Source of the DNA: Syngnathus acus
Taxonomy: Eukaryota; Chordata; Actinopteri; Syngnathiformes; Syngnathidae
Assembly (NCBI RefSeq): GCF_901709675.1
Contig: NC_051094.1
Span: 1,654,501-1,718,500, forward strand
Length of the DNA: 64,000 bases
Reading direction: 5' to 3'
The notes under the pieces were generated by a model. The model worked only from the letters and a program-made list of their open reading frames with translations, did no database searches and was not told the DNA's origin. The position numbers and the translations under genes were made by a program. This document shows, one piece after another, positions 14,101 through 23,300 of the stretch (its first letter is position 1; each line of letters begins with the position of its first letter).

Positions 14101-17100
14101 GGAGTAGACTTCCCCTTGAAATAGCTTTAGAAAAAATGCCAGGATGTCTCTGTAGAAGTGTAAGAGAGTTGGCAGTCCAGGACGAGGGAGCTGGTGACAA
14201 GTGGCCTCACTTGACAGGCAGTAACTAGAGGGACGGACACAAATGGGAAACAACAAAGTCGGATCTGGTGCACTTGTACAAGATCCGTTTTCTGCACCAC
14301 CACCACCCGGGTTAGAATCTGTTTTCAGTCAAAACAACGTTATTAAAGGATGGCATTCGCGTGATGGGGAAGAGATGAGGAGACGGAATTGTCAAAAAGC
14401 AAGTGTACCTGATGGCTGACTCTAGAAAAGCCCACTGGCCCATCTTGCAGCGAGGGCACTGCAACACCTGGCTGTAAAAATTCACGTTGGCGGGAGCCAG
14501 CCAAGGAGGGTTGCTAACTAGCAACCCATGCATTATTTGTTGGAAGCTGCTCAGGAAGACAGTTGTGGCCATACCCTGTGACAGAAAGTACTGCCGTGAC
14601 TTCAGCAAAATTGCAATAATGATAAATCACTATTGTGAACCAACTCCAGAACTTGGAGTTCTGGAACAGGCCGGGGAGTGTTTTCTACCCTGAGGCTACT
14701 GCAGCAGCTTGGAATGTACACTGGTTGTCCTGTTCCTACCCGCTGTGCGTAGTCCATCAGAGACACCAGGTACGATGCCGGCGGCAGAATCCCCGGGCAC
14801 GTTTCACTTCGGATGTCCGCCATGGCTTCGATGAAGAGGCCGGAATCGATCATGGCGCCGATGTAGCTCAAGTCTGTTTCGTCTCCCTGAAAGAACATTA
14901 AGAACAGTGATACCAGGAAGAGTCAAATGTAAAAGAACAGGGAAAATGGTTGAGGGCAGAAGGGTAATGGAAATTGGATGCGATGGGCCATCTTAAGTTC
15001 CTGGGGTTCATCCCGAACTGTCAGTTCTTTTCAAACAGCATATGCACTGAGGGTAGAGAATGGAAATACACAAGTACTAATAATAGCAATGTGATAGCTA
15101 TCGGCTTGGGATGGCTACAGACGGGACAGTCATGTTAATAGGTATGCCAATCAAAAGGCCCAGATCAGCTGACGGGTGACCCGAGGACAAGGCGCCCTTG
15201 CTCTCCGTGGCACTTGAGATGTATGACATGAAGGAAATAGAATGACCTGATCTTCTTAATGAAATACGTGGTTATTTTAGAACCCGTACAGCATCATGGA
15301 GATTCCAAAGACAGCTGGTGCAAATGTGTACCTCGGACAGAGGACGATGGGGGTCGTGGTAATCAAGGAAATCGAGGAAGAGCAGTCGTGGATGGCCCTG
15401 AAGAATAGATTGTAAGATAAGGCATGCTGAAGGGCCATTTATAATAAAAGTGCGCTTCGCTTCTCTTTAGCAGCCACACCTCGTGTTTGATGGTATGGTC
15501 CCTGAGGTCAGCTTCAAGTTGAGAAAAGTCCACTTCCGCAGTACTGGCTTCCATTGCGTCATTATCATCTGTTATGTTAAACTTCATGTCAACTAAGTTG
15601 CTCTGTCAAACGGAAAAAAACATTTTCAAATAATCACACATATGAATATGGGTAAATCCACTTCAAAATGTGTAGTACAATGAATGACTTAATAAAATAG
15701 CTCAGTTCCAAACAATCTTACTTTATCCCACATCTTTGGATTAGAATCAATAATTCAGAAAGTACAACAATAATATAATGATGGATTAAAAAAACTCTTG
15801 GCTTTGGCTATTCGGATTGCCACGATTTGCCTTCAAATCTGAATATACCCGCAGTGTCTCAGGACTGGCAGCACGGGATGAGGGCAGTGACGCAAAGTCA
15901 AACTCCATCTTTGTCTAATCAACTATTTGCGCTCACTTTATTCACAGCAGAAGTGGTCTGCTATGCTAGCACACACAAATGTGGCAAAACTTAAAAGAAA
16001 AAAACCCGCTGCTTTATGATACGTGCTTTCAGAGCGGGATGCTTATCCACAAAAAGACATGAAAGTGCGAGAGTCCATCCTTGCATTGTGTTCAGGGCAG
16101 GGGGGGCTTTTATGGAGCTCACGTGACTTACCCCAAAGAGGTACTGGATGATGTGGTTTACAGGGAGGCAAGGTGCATTGTGGGAATTGGCGTCCTGCGT
16201 GACGGGCTTGGCTATGACGTGAGTGATGGAGGCGTGAGCAGGAGGAGGATAGCTGTAGACTGTGGCGGTACCAGCTTCCAGGAGCCTTGTGAATGGATTC
16301 AAAATGGAACTTTCATTCATGATTTTAATGAAATAGTATTTTGCATGTCGTCCAACCAACCGTTTGAACATGACTGAACGGGAAGAATCTTGGACCATGA
16401 GAAGAACCCTCCAACCTTGGAAGGCCCCTGTTATTGCTCCACTGGTCACCTTCTCCCTCCATTGTCTAATAGGATGGAAGGCCGCAGATAAGGTATCTAC
16501 GGAAATGCCCACCCCATAGGGCCCCTCCGGGAGCCAGGAACCATTCTGAACACTGTCCAGAACGTACTTCGGAGTCACAGCCCACTTTCCTGGTACGAGA
16601 GAAGCAGAAACAATAGAGAATACAAATAAAAATAAAAAAATAATAATACAGTTCCGTCAATTGCCACACTTTACAATTCCCACCTGTGTTACTATGAGGG
16701 CTGGACAATTCATCAGAATGAATTAAATCAGTGAATAATCATATGTATCTAAAGTGAATTCAATATGAATCAAAATGATTGCCCAGCTCAAATGAATGTT
16801 TACAAAAGTATGTGTGCAGCATGTTTACACAGCTCCGAGGGGGAGAAGAGGCCTAGCAAGATAAGTTAGTTACATTAATCTTCAATTCTTGGATGGATGA
16901 AACAATTTGTTCTTATGCTCACCACAAGAATCAACATTGTTGTTTTCTGTGATCATCATGTAATGCATGACTTGCTTAGATCAATTTATTTACAATCATG
17001 TTGACCAACCTGCAGCACAAGAAGCCAAACATTTCTCGCTGGCCAAAACTTTTGGGATTATTAAATGGGTACAATCGCTCTGGTAAACCTGGGGAAAAAG

Positions 17101-17269
17101 TGTAGCATTAATGTCCAACTTGTTTGATAAAGATGTGGATCTGTTTATCGCTACTTACGGAACCACCAAGATATTTTCCACTCAGCTGCTTGATTCCCTG
17201 GAGCAAAACTCTCTTCTTGTCACAATTTTTGATCCCAGAAATTTGGAACACGGGAGGGCAGCTCTCCAT
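1674..17269 (-). CDS. slf1: SMC5/6 complex localization factor 1 (spliced gene, full coding span)
   Basis: Known role of the family: nuclear DNA-repair adaptor that, with SLF2, links RAD18 at damaged replication forks to the SMC5/6 complex. The N-terminal BRCT repeats bind phosphorylated RAD18 and the C-terminal ankyrin repeats serve in complex assembly. Seen here: exons (plus-strand coordinates, in order of translation) 17159-17269, 17010-17088, 16361-16589, 16132-16285, 15480-15602, 15332-15397, 14740-14886, 14409-14575, 14020-14224, 13540-13942, 13230-13375, 13000-13097, a 9952-9977 candidate, 7532-7624, 6617-6799, 1674-2161. All have GT-AG borders and matching phases; the 3' border at 14020 is weak. 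The summed protein is about 905 residues, against about 1,058 in human. BRCT region ~1-190, helical middle ~230-640, ankyrin repeats ~655-765. Motifs matching human SLF1 include CTHLI, CAAGKW, ITHVIA, GWTPLHEAC and QTDDKGRTPLD. The human basic linker after the BRCTs is largely absent. Start chosen at the ATG of an MESCPP N-terminus, with an ATGG context. Confidence 0.92.
2342..2440 (-). repeat. dispersed teleost repeat fragment
   Basis: Contains a GAACCTCAGAACTG-like block and a CAGACATGCTAACCACTAGA block, which I recognise as the end of a very common dispersed fish repeat. The related block at 45,361-45,410 carries its GGAGTACCCGGAGAAAACCC core. Family assignment is from memory; orientation is uncertain. 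Confidence 0.4.
3007..3781 (+). mobile_element. degenerate hAT (Charlie/ZBED-like) transposon, 775 bp
   Basis: Starts CAGGGGTCCCCAACC and ends GGTGGGGACCACTG, imperfect terminal inverted repeats. Both sides carry the identical octamer caatagta (2999-3006 and 3782-3789), a perfect 8-bp target-site duplication. The interior holds a broken transposase start: a reading segment VAFKRTSDFKSGFIATG, a stop, then in another frame LCTIC, NEAMKPSK and a GHME histidine. This resembles the BED-type zinc finger that opens hAT transposases of the ZBED/SCAND3 group. Stops and shifts make it non-functional. Internal AT-rich direct repeats lie near 3690-3740. Confidence 0.8.
6508..6533 (+). repeat. 26-nt poly-G tract
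   Basis: Uninterrupted run of 26 G in the last slf1 intron, about 80 bp past the exon 15 donor on the slf1 strand, where it reads as poly-C. Confidence 0.95.
6617..6799 (-). CDS. slf1: slf1 coding exon 15 (ankyrin repeats 2-3)
   Basis: Sixty-one codons, acceptor ccatttag, donor gtgggt. Encodes HVGWTPLHEACCNGSAAC and then VDGVSPLLDALLNGHLNI. Human has NAGWTPLHEACNYGNTVC and VDGVTPLHDALSNGHVEI. The TPLHEA capping motif is intact. Confidence 0.95.
7532..7624 (-). CDS. slf1: slf1 coding exon 14 (ankyrin repeat 1)
   Basis: Acceptor gatggaag after a T-rich tract, donor gtaaga, phase 1 in and 1 out. Encodes GETRLHRACKTNQVETVL and then PGTDVNVKD. Human SLF1 has GETALHRACINNQVE and PGIDINVKD, a classic ankyrin helix-turn-helix and beta-hairpin. 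Confidence 0.93.
7972..8144 (+). mobile_element. palindromic MITE, copy 1 (TA target site)
   Basis: Begins taCCGTAATTTTCGGACTAT and ends with its complement, flanked by TA on each side. Interior has the subterminal repeat GCGACTTATACTC and a T-rich centre. No coding capacity. The TA duplication suggests a Tc1/mariner-like mobilising transposase. It sits in a TA/TG-rich microsatellite in an slf1 intron. A near-identical copy in the opposite orientation is at 54592-54763. Confidence 0.85.
8144..8206 (+). repeat. TA/TG microsatellite
   Basis: Mixed tatatg/tgtgta/catata repeats immediately after MITE copy 1. Confidence 0.8.
9787..9803 (+). repeat. 17-nt poly-G tract
   Basis: Uninterrupted run of 17 G following an A run in the slf1 intron. 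Confidence 0.9.
9952..9977 (-). CDS. slf1: candidate 26-nt slf1 micro-exon bridging exons 12 and 14
   Basis: Excellent acceptor (pyrimidine tract ending gatcag) and donor gtgaag around 26 nt. The length is exactly what is needed to convert the phase-2 exit of exon 12 into the phase-1 entry of the ankyrin exon. It would encode RKAPCWRGG before GETRLHRAC. It is not supported by sequence similarity, and human has a longer segment here. Confidence 0.3.
10259..10320. repeat. hAT-end-like repeat fragment
   Basis: GAGGCCCGGGGGCAAAATCC followed by GGCCCGC, the characteristic GC-rich terminus of common fish hAT elements, here without a recognisable partner end. The mirror-image motif occurs near 62,040-62,090. 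Confidence 0.4.
12544..12562 (+). repeat. (TG)n microsatellite
   Basis: About 9 TG units. Confidence 0.9.
13000..13097 (-). CDS. slf1: slf1 coding exon 12
   Basis: Acceptor tcgtttgacag, donor gtaggc, phase 0 in and 2 out. Begins VLSYLPALERLSQS, matching human VYSYLPALGKTGVL, then becomes Ser/Thr/Pro-rich. Its exit phase does not fit the next clear exon at 7532-7624, so at least one exon lies between them. Confidence 0.8.
13230..13375 (-). CDS. slf1: slf1 coding exon 11
   Basis: Acceptor ttatcgtgcag, donor gtatgt, phase 1 in and 0 out. Encodes STVVLTEMVAGISSTRFKL and later EALSLKKL. This matches human WLQMFVAEAVFKKLCL followed by EPLSLQKM. Confidence 0.88.
13540..13942 (-). CDS. slf1: slf1 coding exon 10 (largest middle exon)
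   Basis: One hundred thirty-four codons, acceptor ggttttag, donor gtaagg, phase 0 in and 1 out. Helical and cysteine-containing. It includes RVGTLASIVTCCKK and LSVLLNLLSVLVEFW, corresponding to the helical central part of human SLF1 (PVNMLLEWTIYSHKE region). Confidence 0.85.
14020..14224 (-). CDS. slf1: slf1 coding exon 9
   Basis: Strong acceptor (tccgtccctctag) completing a serine codon. It encodes SYCLSSEATCHQLPR and then LLHFYRDILAFFLKLFQGEV, like human FNESFCHQISE and LLKFFFNLIESEV. The 3' border is uncertain: gtcctt after 14020 keeps phase 0, but it is weak, and the true donor may lie a few codons earlier. Confidence 0.75.
14409..14575 (-). CDS. slf1: slf1 coding exon 8
   Basis: Acceptor ctgtcacag, donor gtacac, phase 0 in and 2 out. 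Encodes LVSNPPWLAP and LQCPRCKMGQWAFLESAI, matching human LHLHPPWKSP and FQCPTCMKGAWSLVEVLI. The conserved CPxC pair is retained. Confidence 0.9.
14740..14886 (-). CDS. slf1: slf1 coding exon 7 (start of helical middle region)
   Basis: Forty-nine codons, acceptor ttctttcag, donor gtagga, phase 0 both ends. The segment YIGAMIDSGLFIEAMADI matches human LNLIESLIEGHFFKEAIEEL, and ILPPASYLVSLMDYAQR matches the following helix. Confidence 0.85.
14887..15331 (-). other. slf1: slf1 intron between exons 6 and 7
   Basis: A 445-bp intron with no repeat or additional exon recognised. Confidence 0.7.
15332..15397 (-). CDS. slf1: slf1 coding exon 6 (linker)
   Basis: Twenty-two codons, acceptor attcttcag, donor gtacac, phase 0 both ends. 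Encodes GHPRLLFLDFLDYHDPHR and a short tail. Conservation with human is low here; the call rests on splice sites and on phase continuity with both neighbours. Confidence 0.65.
15480..15602 (-). CDS. slf1: slf1 coding exon 5 (linker)
   Basis: Forty-one codons, acceptor tttgacag, phase 0 both ends. Acidic Asp/Glu-rich start, then VDFSQLEADLRDHTIKHE, comparable to the VVEIKNTLRKHIY segment of human SLF1. Donor gtgtgg opens an 82-bp intron. Confidence 0.75.
15603..16131 (-). other. slf1: slf1 intron between exons 4 and 5
   Basis: A 529-bp intron containing only the weak 22-codon exon candidate at 15849-15914. The human disordered linker would be expected to be encoded around here. Confidence 0.6.
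15849..15914 (-). CDS. slf1: possible extra 22-codon slf1 exon (alternative)
   Basis: Phase 0 at both ends, with an ag before and gtatat after. It would encode a Ser/Pro-rich segment containing EFDFASLPSSRAASPETLR and would sit where human SLF1 has its disordered linker. The acceptor lacks a good pyrimidine tract, so it may be an alternative exon or chance. Confidence 0.25.
16132..16285 (-). CDS. slf1: slf1 coding exon 4 (BRCT2)
   Basis: Encodes RLLEAGTATVYSY, a proline turn, then SITHVIAKPV and IIQYLFG. These are the RVLEAG, ITHVIA and QYLGD positions of human SLF1 BRCT2. Consensus donor gtaagt, phase 0. After this exon the human protein has a long charged linker that I do not find here. 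Confidence 0.88.
16361..16589 (-). CDS. slf1: slf1 coding exon 3 (BRCT1-BRCT2 junction)
   Basis: Encodes GKWAVTPKYVLDSVQNGSWL, the tryptophan-containing last helix of BRCT1, a linker with an IRQWREK motif, and the first strand of BRCT2 (GAFQGWRVLLMV). Donor is a weak cg/gttggt. The 75-bp intron that follows is read-through open (see findings). Confidence 0.88.
16590..17009 (-). other. slf1: slf1 intron between exons 2 and 3
   Basis: A 420-bp AT-rich intron with nothing else recognised. Confidence 0.7.
17010..17088 (-). CDS. slf1: slf1 coding exon 2 (BRCT1 second half)
   Basis: Pyrimidine-rich acceptor ending cccag, donor gttggt, phase 0 in and 1 out. It encodes VYQSDCTHLIIPKV and then SEKCLASCAAG, the CTHLI strand and helix typical of BRCT domains. 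The split glycine codon joins exon 3 to give CAAGKW, as in human SLF1. Confidence 0.88.
17159..17269 (-). CDS. slf1: slf1 coding exon 1 (start codon, BRCT1 first half)
   Basis: Thirty-seven codons from ATG (17269-17267) to a consensus donor gtaagt. The product begins MESCPPVFQISGIK and aligns with the start of human SLF1, where an initiator methionine, a short leader and an I-Q-M-T-G-F strand open the first BRCT fold. A cag acceptor-like site at about 17296 suggests that the 5' UTR is spliced upstream. Confidence 0.85.
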
Positions 17270-17869
17270 TACCAATTAGGAAACTTCGATCTGATCTGGC
17301 AACATCAACATTGTCACTTTGCAAGCATCTTCCTCGGTAACTATTGTATAACAACAGTTTTTTGCAATACAAATTGCATACAGAACAAGTTAAATTTTTG
17401 GTATCTCTCATTTGACACTTAAAATTTGTCTCACACATGCATGATCGCAATAAAATAAACAATATTTAACTTGGCTGGATTAGTTTAAACAAATGAGCTC
17501 GCAGTCATTCACAACTGATAACTGGCAGTTCATTCCGACTGACATTGAAACAGTCATCTTACGTGTACCGTGCTCCTTTTTCGATGAAAGTTTATGAATG
17601 TAAACATACCGTTTTACCGTCGAAAAACAGAAGGAAGGTTTTTGATTACGCTCGAGTTTGCCTCTTCTTATGTTATTGGTGTGACCAAGTAGATCCACTG
17701 TGCATGGATTCGCAGGGATGTCGATCTAAAATTAATATCGCTTATCATCAATTTCTAAATGCATTGGAATTTTGTTTCCTCCAAAATATATAACATTATC
17801 TGGTTTTAAATGTGAACACTAGACATTTGATTCCACAGTTTAATATTCAAAATTTGTCGTAACGTGGAA

Positions 17870-18326
17870 GCCGTTTCTCCCCTTTTATTCAAAATGAGCG
17901 GTTCCATTCAGCGGAAGTTTTCAGATAAGTATTTCCGGGTTGTTGTCATGGACGCTCAAGATGTCTCAAATAACAAAAACGAATGGACGGAACCGAATAC
18001 TCTGATAAACAAGGATCATGCATCTAGCGACTTATTTGTAATGTATATTTAGGGTACAATTTACGAAGCGATCGGGTTTTTGTTTCAATCAATGATTTGG
18101 AGTCGTTGTTGAAAACAGCAATGTCTGGGCGGATTTTTTCATAACACAATCGCGTAACGGTATCAGCCTTTCTTATTATTATGTCAATTCGACAATGTAC
18201 TGCGATTTTCACAAATGCGTGGCATTAAAATAGTCTCCTTGCGTTGAAGATGACGTTTTTTGCTTGTCGCCGTGGGGCTGCATATTTCATCAGGAGGAGA
18301 CCTTAAAATAGGTTTGAATTTGGAAG
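17870..18326. promoter_or_regulatory. candidate divergent promoter for slf1 and kiaa0825, with kiaa0825 non-coding first exon
   Basis: ETS-type core GCGGAAGT at 17911-17918 and TTTCCGGG at 17932-17939 lie between the two divergent genes. A plus-strand consensus donor GGAAG/GTAAGAAT at 18326-18327 is well placed to end an untranslated first exon that would splice to the coding exon at 20211. On the minus strand a cag acceptor-like site just 5' of the slf1 ATG (exon edge about 17295) suggests a matching upstream exon. ETS-driven bidirectional promoters are common for head-to-head gene pairs. The transcription start sites are not directly visible, so this is inference. Confidence 0.45.
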
Positions 18327-20210
18327 GTAAGAATTAACTTGAATATAAGTTGTTATTATTGACATAAGCGGTGATATCCAGCAGTTGTCAATGAATCCCA
18401 TGTGTTGCTAACGATCACTCAATACACAGTCAATACTAATATATGTGCCAGACATATAACTTCAAATAATATCTGTCAGAAATAGACTGAAATACTATTT
18501 CACACTAATTGTTTTGTTAACAGTATGAATTGATCAGTTACAATTTATTCACGTGATATTGACATGAATTAACCCGAAATCGTCTATTGTCTTAATCTAC
18601 TTTATTGAAATACAAGGGTGGGCAATTGGTGGCCTGTGGGCTTTTTTTTATGGCCGGGGTGCTGTATAAAGTTCCTGTCATCCTCATGTAGAGAGAAAAG
18701 TGTCAAATACTTAAGTGCCAGATTATGCATCTGGTGATGGAAAATCAATACAACAGCTTTTGTGGATACCTTGCCTGGGTGAAACAATGCCAGTGAACCC
18801 ATAATCCCCTCTGAGCAAGCATAATAGGTTCAAATATTGTATACAGCACACCTGTTTAATTTACACTTTCCTTATAGCTCTTTTAGGGATAACAATTAAA
18901 ACAATATTGACATTGGCTTGACATATTCTAATGGCTTTAAAGTGGCAACCTGGGGGATGTGCTGACTACAAGCTCATTGCTCCAAATGTGTTAGCCTATT
19001 TGTGCCGCAGAAAAGAGTGATGGCATTGTGTATGGCACATACTAGCGTACTCTAATCGCTGTTGAGTGTCAAGCAGGCTCCAGCAGTCCCAGTAGCAGCA
19101 TTGGGAAGCACACTGGGGTGCCTTCAACATCTGCCTTTAAAGAGCTAATGACACCTAGGAAGACGGCCGCATGTTTTCAAGTGCTCTACTAATAAGACCG
19201 TGTGTTGTCTTCGCCAACAGGTCACTTCATTAGGTACCTTTTGTGCATAATGTAAGCAATAGCTGCTTGCAGATGTCGTCTCAGGCGCCGGCGTGATGAT
19301 GACAGAGGGAGGCAAGAGAAGGCAAAACAATAAAGGACAAGCTTAACTGCTGGTGCTGTCAGTATGGGGGGGGGGGGATAATATTTGTCCACTTGGACAG
19401 GCCTCCCTTTGTGCAGGCTAAATGAATGTTGAGCTTCCTGTCCGCCCTGTCAGGGAGAGTGGCATCAAGTGTGTGCAGCAGTGAGGAAGCGACGAGCAGT
19501 ACGGCGAGCTGTTTGCCGTTTGACAGAGATTATTAAAATCAGAGCACATGACGACGGACCGAGCGGCAGGCGGAGTGTGAGGAAGCCAAATTGACACAGA
19601 CACTCTCCATTACCTTCCACTTGACTCTGCTTAATGACAATGTTGATGTGAGACCCAGTGATGCCACACAGGTGGGGGATTGGCTTTTAGCGGGAACGTT
19701 AAGCACCGCGGGGATGAGGAGGCTCTTGGCCCCTCAGCTCTGGCGCAGCCATAAGGAGACGGGCTGTTTATTTAAAGGTTCAACTGAAGAGCGTCTCATT
19801 ATTTTGGGTGGTGGATTTTTTTTTTTCTTTGCGCTTAACTCGCTGTGATGTCAGGAGGTGTGATTGGTTAGAGGGAATGAATTCTACTCAGGGGTCATCA
19901 CGGTGCAAATGATCTTGAGAGCGCAGAGGCCGCCGAGTGTCTTTGTCAGCGCTAACCTTGTATTTGTTTCAGTTGCCATTGATTTTGCAAGCCCTAATAA
20001 GACAGGTGTCTGCGGATGGGTCGGATGATTGCCGACCGCTCGAGCGAGTGTTTGCTGCTCGACAGGCGGCCACGACGATACCGCACTCCAGGGCTCGTCA
20101 ATCTGCATAGTTGATTTAATCCTGACGATCCCTCGCGCCTGTCTGACTGCATTTTGTGCCTTGAGATGGAGCATGTCATGCGTTTGATGATTTATTGTCT
20201 CTCTCCATAG
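18327..20210. other. region upstream of first kiaa0825 coding exon
   Basis: No coding exon seen. Probably the 5' UTR intron of kiaa0825. It contains a G tract near 19367 and AT-rich blocks. The T-rich acceptor ctctctccatag ends it. Confidence 0.5.
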
Positions 20211-20216
20211 AACGGC

Positions 20217-20347
20217 ATGGAGTGGCCAGAAGATTTTCCCGAAGACCAAGCCTTTGTTGAGCTGGTGGGCTCTTCGCTCTCCTGTGACCTCGACTTTGAG
20301 CAGCTCGTCAAAGACACAGAAGAGAAACTCAAGCTCAATGCCAACAG
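20217..20347 (+). CDS. kiaa0825: kiaa0825 coding exon 1
   Basis: Acceptor ctctctccatag at 20210, ATG at 20217, donor gtcggt. Residues 1-44: acidic MEWPEDFPEDQAFVELV, then DLDFEQLVKDTEEKLKLNA, like human GDLEFEQIFSDIDEKIEQNA. Confidence 0.9.
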
Positions 20348-23300
20348 GTCGGTTAGAAAATGTTACGCTGTTGCCTTGAGATACGAGTATAAATCTTTTC
20401 ATGACCATGCCTATGCTCAGAGTTCATATCTCAAATCACATTCCCGCTTTGAAACGAATGGGAATGCCATTAATCCGTTTCATTTTTTTTTTAAACAGTA
20501 ACAAATGCAACTTGTGGAGTTGATCCTCACTTAAACTTAGTTGTTGCAAAATAAGATTTTGCCTGAACAGATGCATAACAGATTGGATCGTGGATTTCAG
20601 ATGACATTAGACTTCAAACTATTTCTCTCCAAACAGTTCCAATTTTAGAGCTTCCGTTATACTACGTTTATTTTGATCAATGCTTAAATTAGTGTAAAAC
20701 TCATCCTCGCTATGACGGTGTTATCTTCTCCTGTTTTACAAAAGGCCCGGATAATTTGCAGACAAGTAGGTGTCAGAAGATGTTCGAATGATTACAACGC
20801 TAAAGCATCATACGTGTTGGCCTTGTTAGATTTGTAAGCAAGTCGTAATATCTCCCCCGTATTGGTGTTCCAGAAGGCCGAAAACAAAAATAGTCTTTTG
20901 TGGTTCATGTTTATTATTATCTCACGCTCACAAGACAGCAAATATCTCTCTGGGAGCAAAATACTGGGCTGTTTAACATTGAAATGGTTCTAGCTGACAC
21001 AATGACACCATTGTATTGAATTGTTCACAATAAGGGCACATAGAAACAGCTATTCATCACCGCAAATATGGAAAGCAGTTAGCGGTATGTATACATCCAT
21101 ACAGTACATTGTTTTTATTGCTATATTTGGAATTTTGTATGTACAGTCATAATGCAGACTGGAAACTTCTCAAACATACCATTCAATCCTACTTCAAAAC
21201 CAGTTTGTGTTCTTAACTCATGCATTCAATGACCGAACTCGTATTAAGTCCAAAAAAAACAAAACTTTTAACAATTAAGCTCGAATTGAACGTTAGAGAC
21301 TGGAAAGAAAGAAATCTCGGTCAACGATTGCACAAATGGATTGATCAAAAGCAAGCCACGGCGAGAAGAAAAAGAGAAATCTATATTCCCGCTCTTTTAT
21401 CGTTTGAGGCGTTGTGCGCGTGAGGGCAGATGATGAAGGACAGGCTAAATGTAGCAAGAGAACAAAGGCTCAGTCTTGCACCGTTAATGTCCGCGACTCT
21501 CTCTGTCTCTCTTTTTCTCACCCGCCCTCCCTCTTCCTTTCCTTCCTCCTTCTAAATGGGAACATAATAATTGAAGATTCCACATCTTGAAACGAAAACC
21601 CTTGGGTAGGTAATTCAAGGCTTATTACTGAAGGCCGGGCCATTTTTCTGCTTTCTAAGCATTAAAGGGTTATTTTGTGTTCCTGCAGATGGGAGAGGGA
21701 TAACCATTATGAGAACAAAGCGTCTAGATAATGGAGAATGGGCCTAAAAATAAGGCAATCCTCGGCTCGCTATGGGGGTTCACCGGTCAGCATCTCTGCT
21801 CGCTTCACGCTGGAGCCTTTCACGGAAAAACCTGGCACCGATTTTTTTTCTTCTTCTTCAACTAGGGTGGGCTTCACATCTACCGCCACCTAATTGACTT
21901 ATCAGTACTTGGGTTGAATTACGGAAGCGTAGGAGAGGAAACGGATATCTGAAAGGAAGCGGAAACGGTGCGAGCTTGTCAACGTGAAGGCCTCCCACCT
22001 GATTGCTAGTGACCGTCTCGCTCCCACTTCTCAAATAACCCAAATCTGGCCCAGGAATGTTGCTCCCTAATTGAAGGAGATTAAGATAGGCTGACAACAG
22101 AGCTGCTCTCCTCAAATTGAAATGCTGTAATCCATTAGTTTTCATCAGATGGGACTCAGCGTGGCCTCGGGTGGCTCGTGGCTGCGCGTGACCCACCGGG
22201 GACAGAACCCCCCCTAATGAAGTCTCCGCGTCGACTCGGAGGATTCGGTGACCCCGTCTGGTCGCCTCCGATTACAAGAGCGTGTCGGCAAGTATCAGGT
22301 ACTGGTGATAAGCGGTATTTTGCCAAGAATTTGGTTTCGCTGTGTGTTGATCTGCCTTACGGGTTCCTCTGGTGGCAGGTGAGGGCACTAAGTGGGCCCA
22401 GGCCGGGTCAGCTTTCAGTGTGTTCGTTCAACCTGGGTTGCTCCCATTCCCATGACAGAATGGGCTCCTTTGATGAAGGCCATATTTTTGGGCTTGATTT
22501 GAAAAGGCTCTTTCTCTTTCCCCTACTCCCACCTCTTGTAGGCAAGCAGTGGGGAGCGGAGCGCGACAGACAGCCCACTCCAACCCCCCCCCACAGCAGC
22601 CCACCCACACTAAATTAATTCCGACAAGGAACTTAAGATAACGTCAAAGCGCTGACTAATCGTGGGATTGGGTTTCTGTAAGTCAGGGAGCTGTGAAATG
22701 TGCCATCATATCTAATAAAAGACCTCCTGGCTGCCTTTCTATTGCAGTGATGTTGAAGGTTGGGGTGGGGGAAGGTGACAGGGGGAGGTGGAGGGGATGA
22801 CTGTCTAGCTAGGCCGATGTGAAAAACAATTAGATGGCTCTTAAACAGCGCCGGTGCGACCGACGAGTTCGTCAAGGGGGCCAAAAGAATCAATTTTCCC
22901 TGTGCTCGTGGGCTCTTTTGTTACCTTGGGCTTCCACTTCTTTGCCATCACGTGTTATTGTCATCCTTACCGGAACAGTTGAATGGTTTTATTTGCTGCT
23001 GTTACTTTGTTGTTGTTGTTGTTTTTTTCCCCTTCTCCCTCCAACACATTTTACCTTCCTCTTTCTCACTCACATTCCCTTTTATGTGTCTTTGGCCAGT
23101 GTCTGAGCTGCCGCCAGGGGAAGTCGCGGGATGAGAGCTAATCCCGCCAAGTTGATTAGGCCGCGGCTAGCTTTCACGCCAGCGAGCCAAAGGTCACAAC
23201 ATTGTGGGGAGAGCGATGGAGCTTCCTGACACAAGCCATCCACGTTGACTAGATAACTTTCGGCACATGTCTGTTAGGAGGGCTAATCGAAAGGTGCAAG

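Noticed and set aside
18613-18665. Possible hAT terminus (gggtgggcaattggtggcc)
   Set aside because: No second terminus or target duplication found; too short to call.
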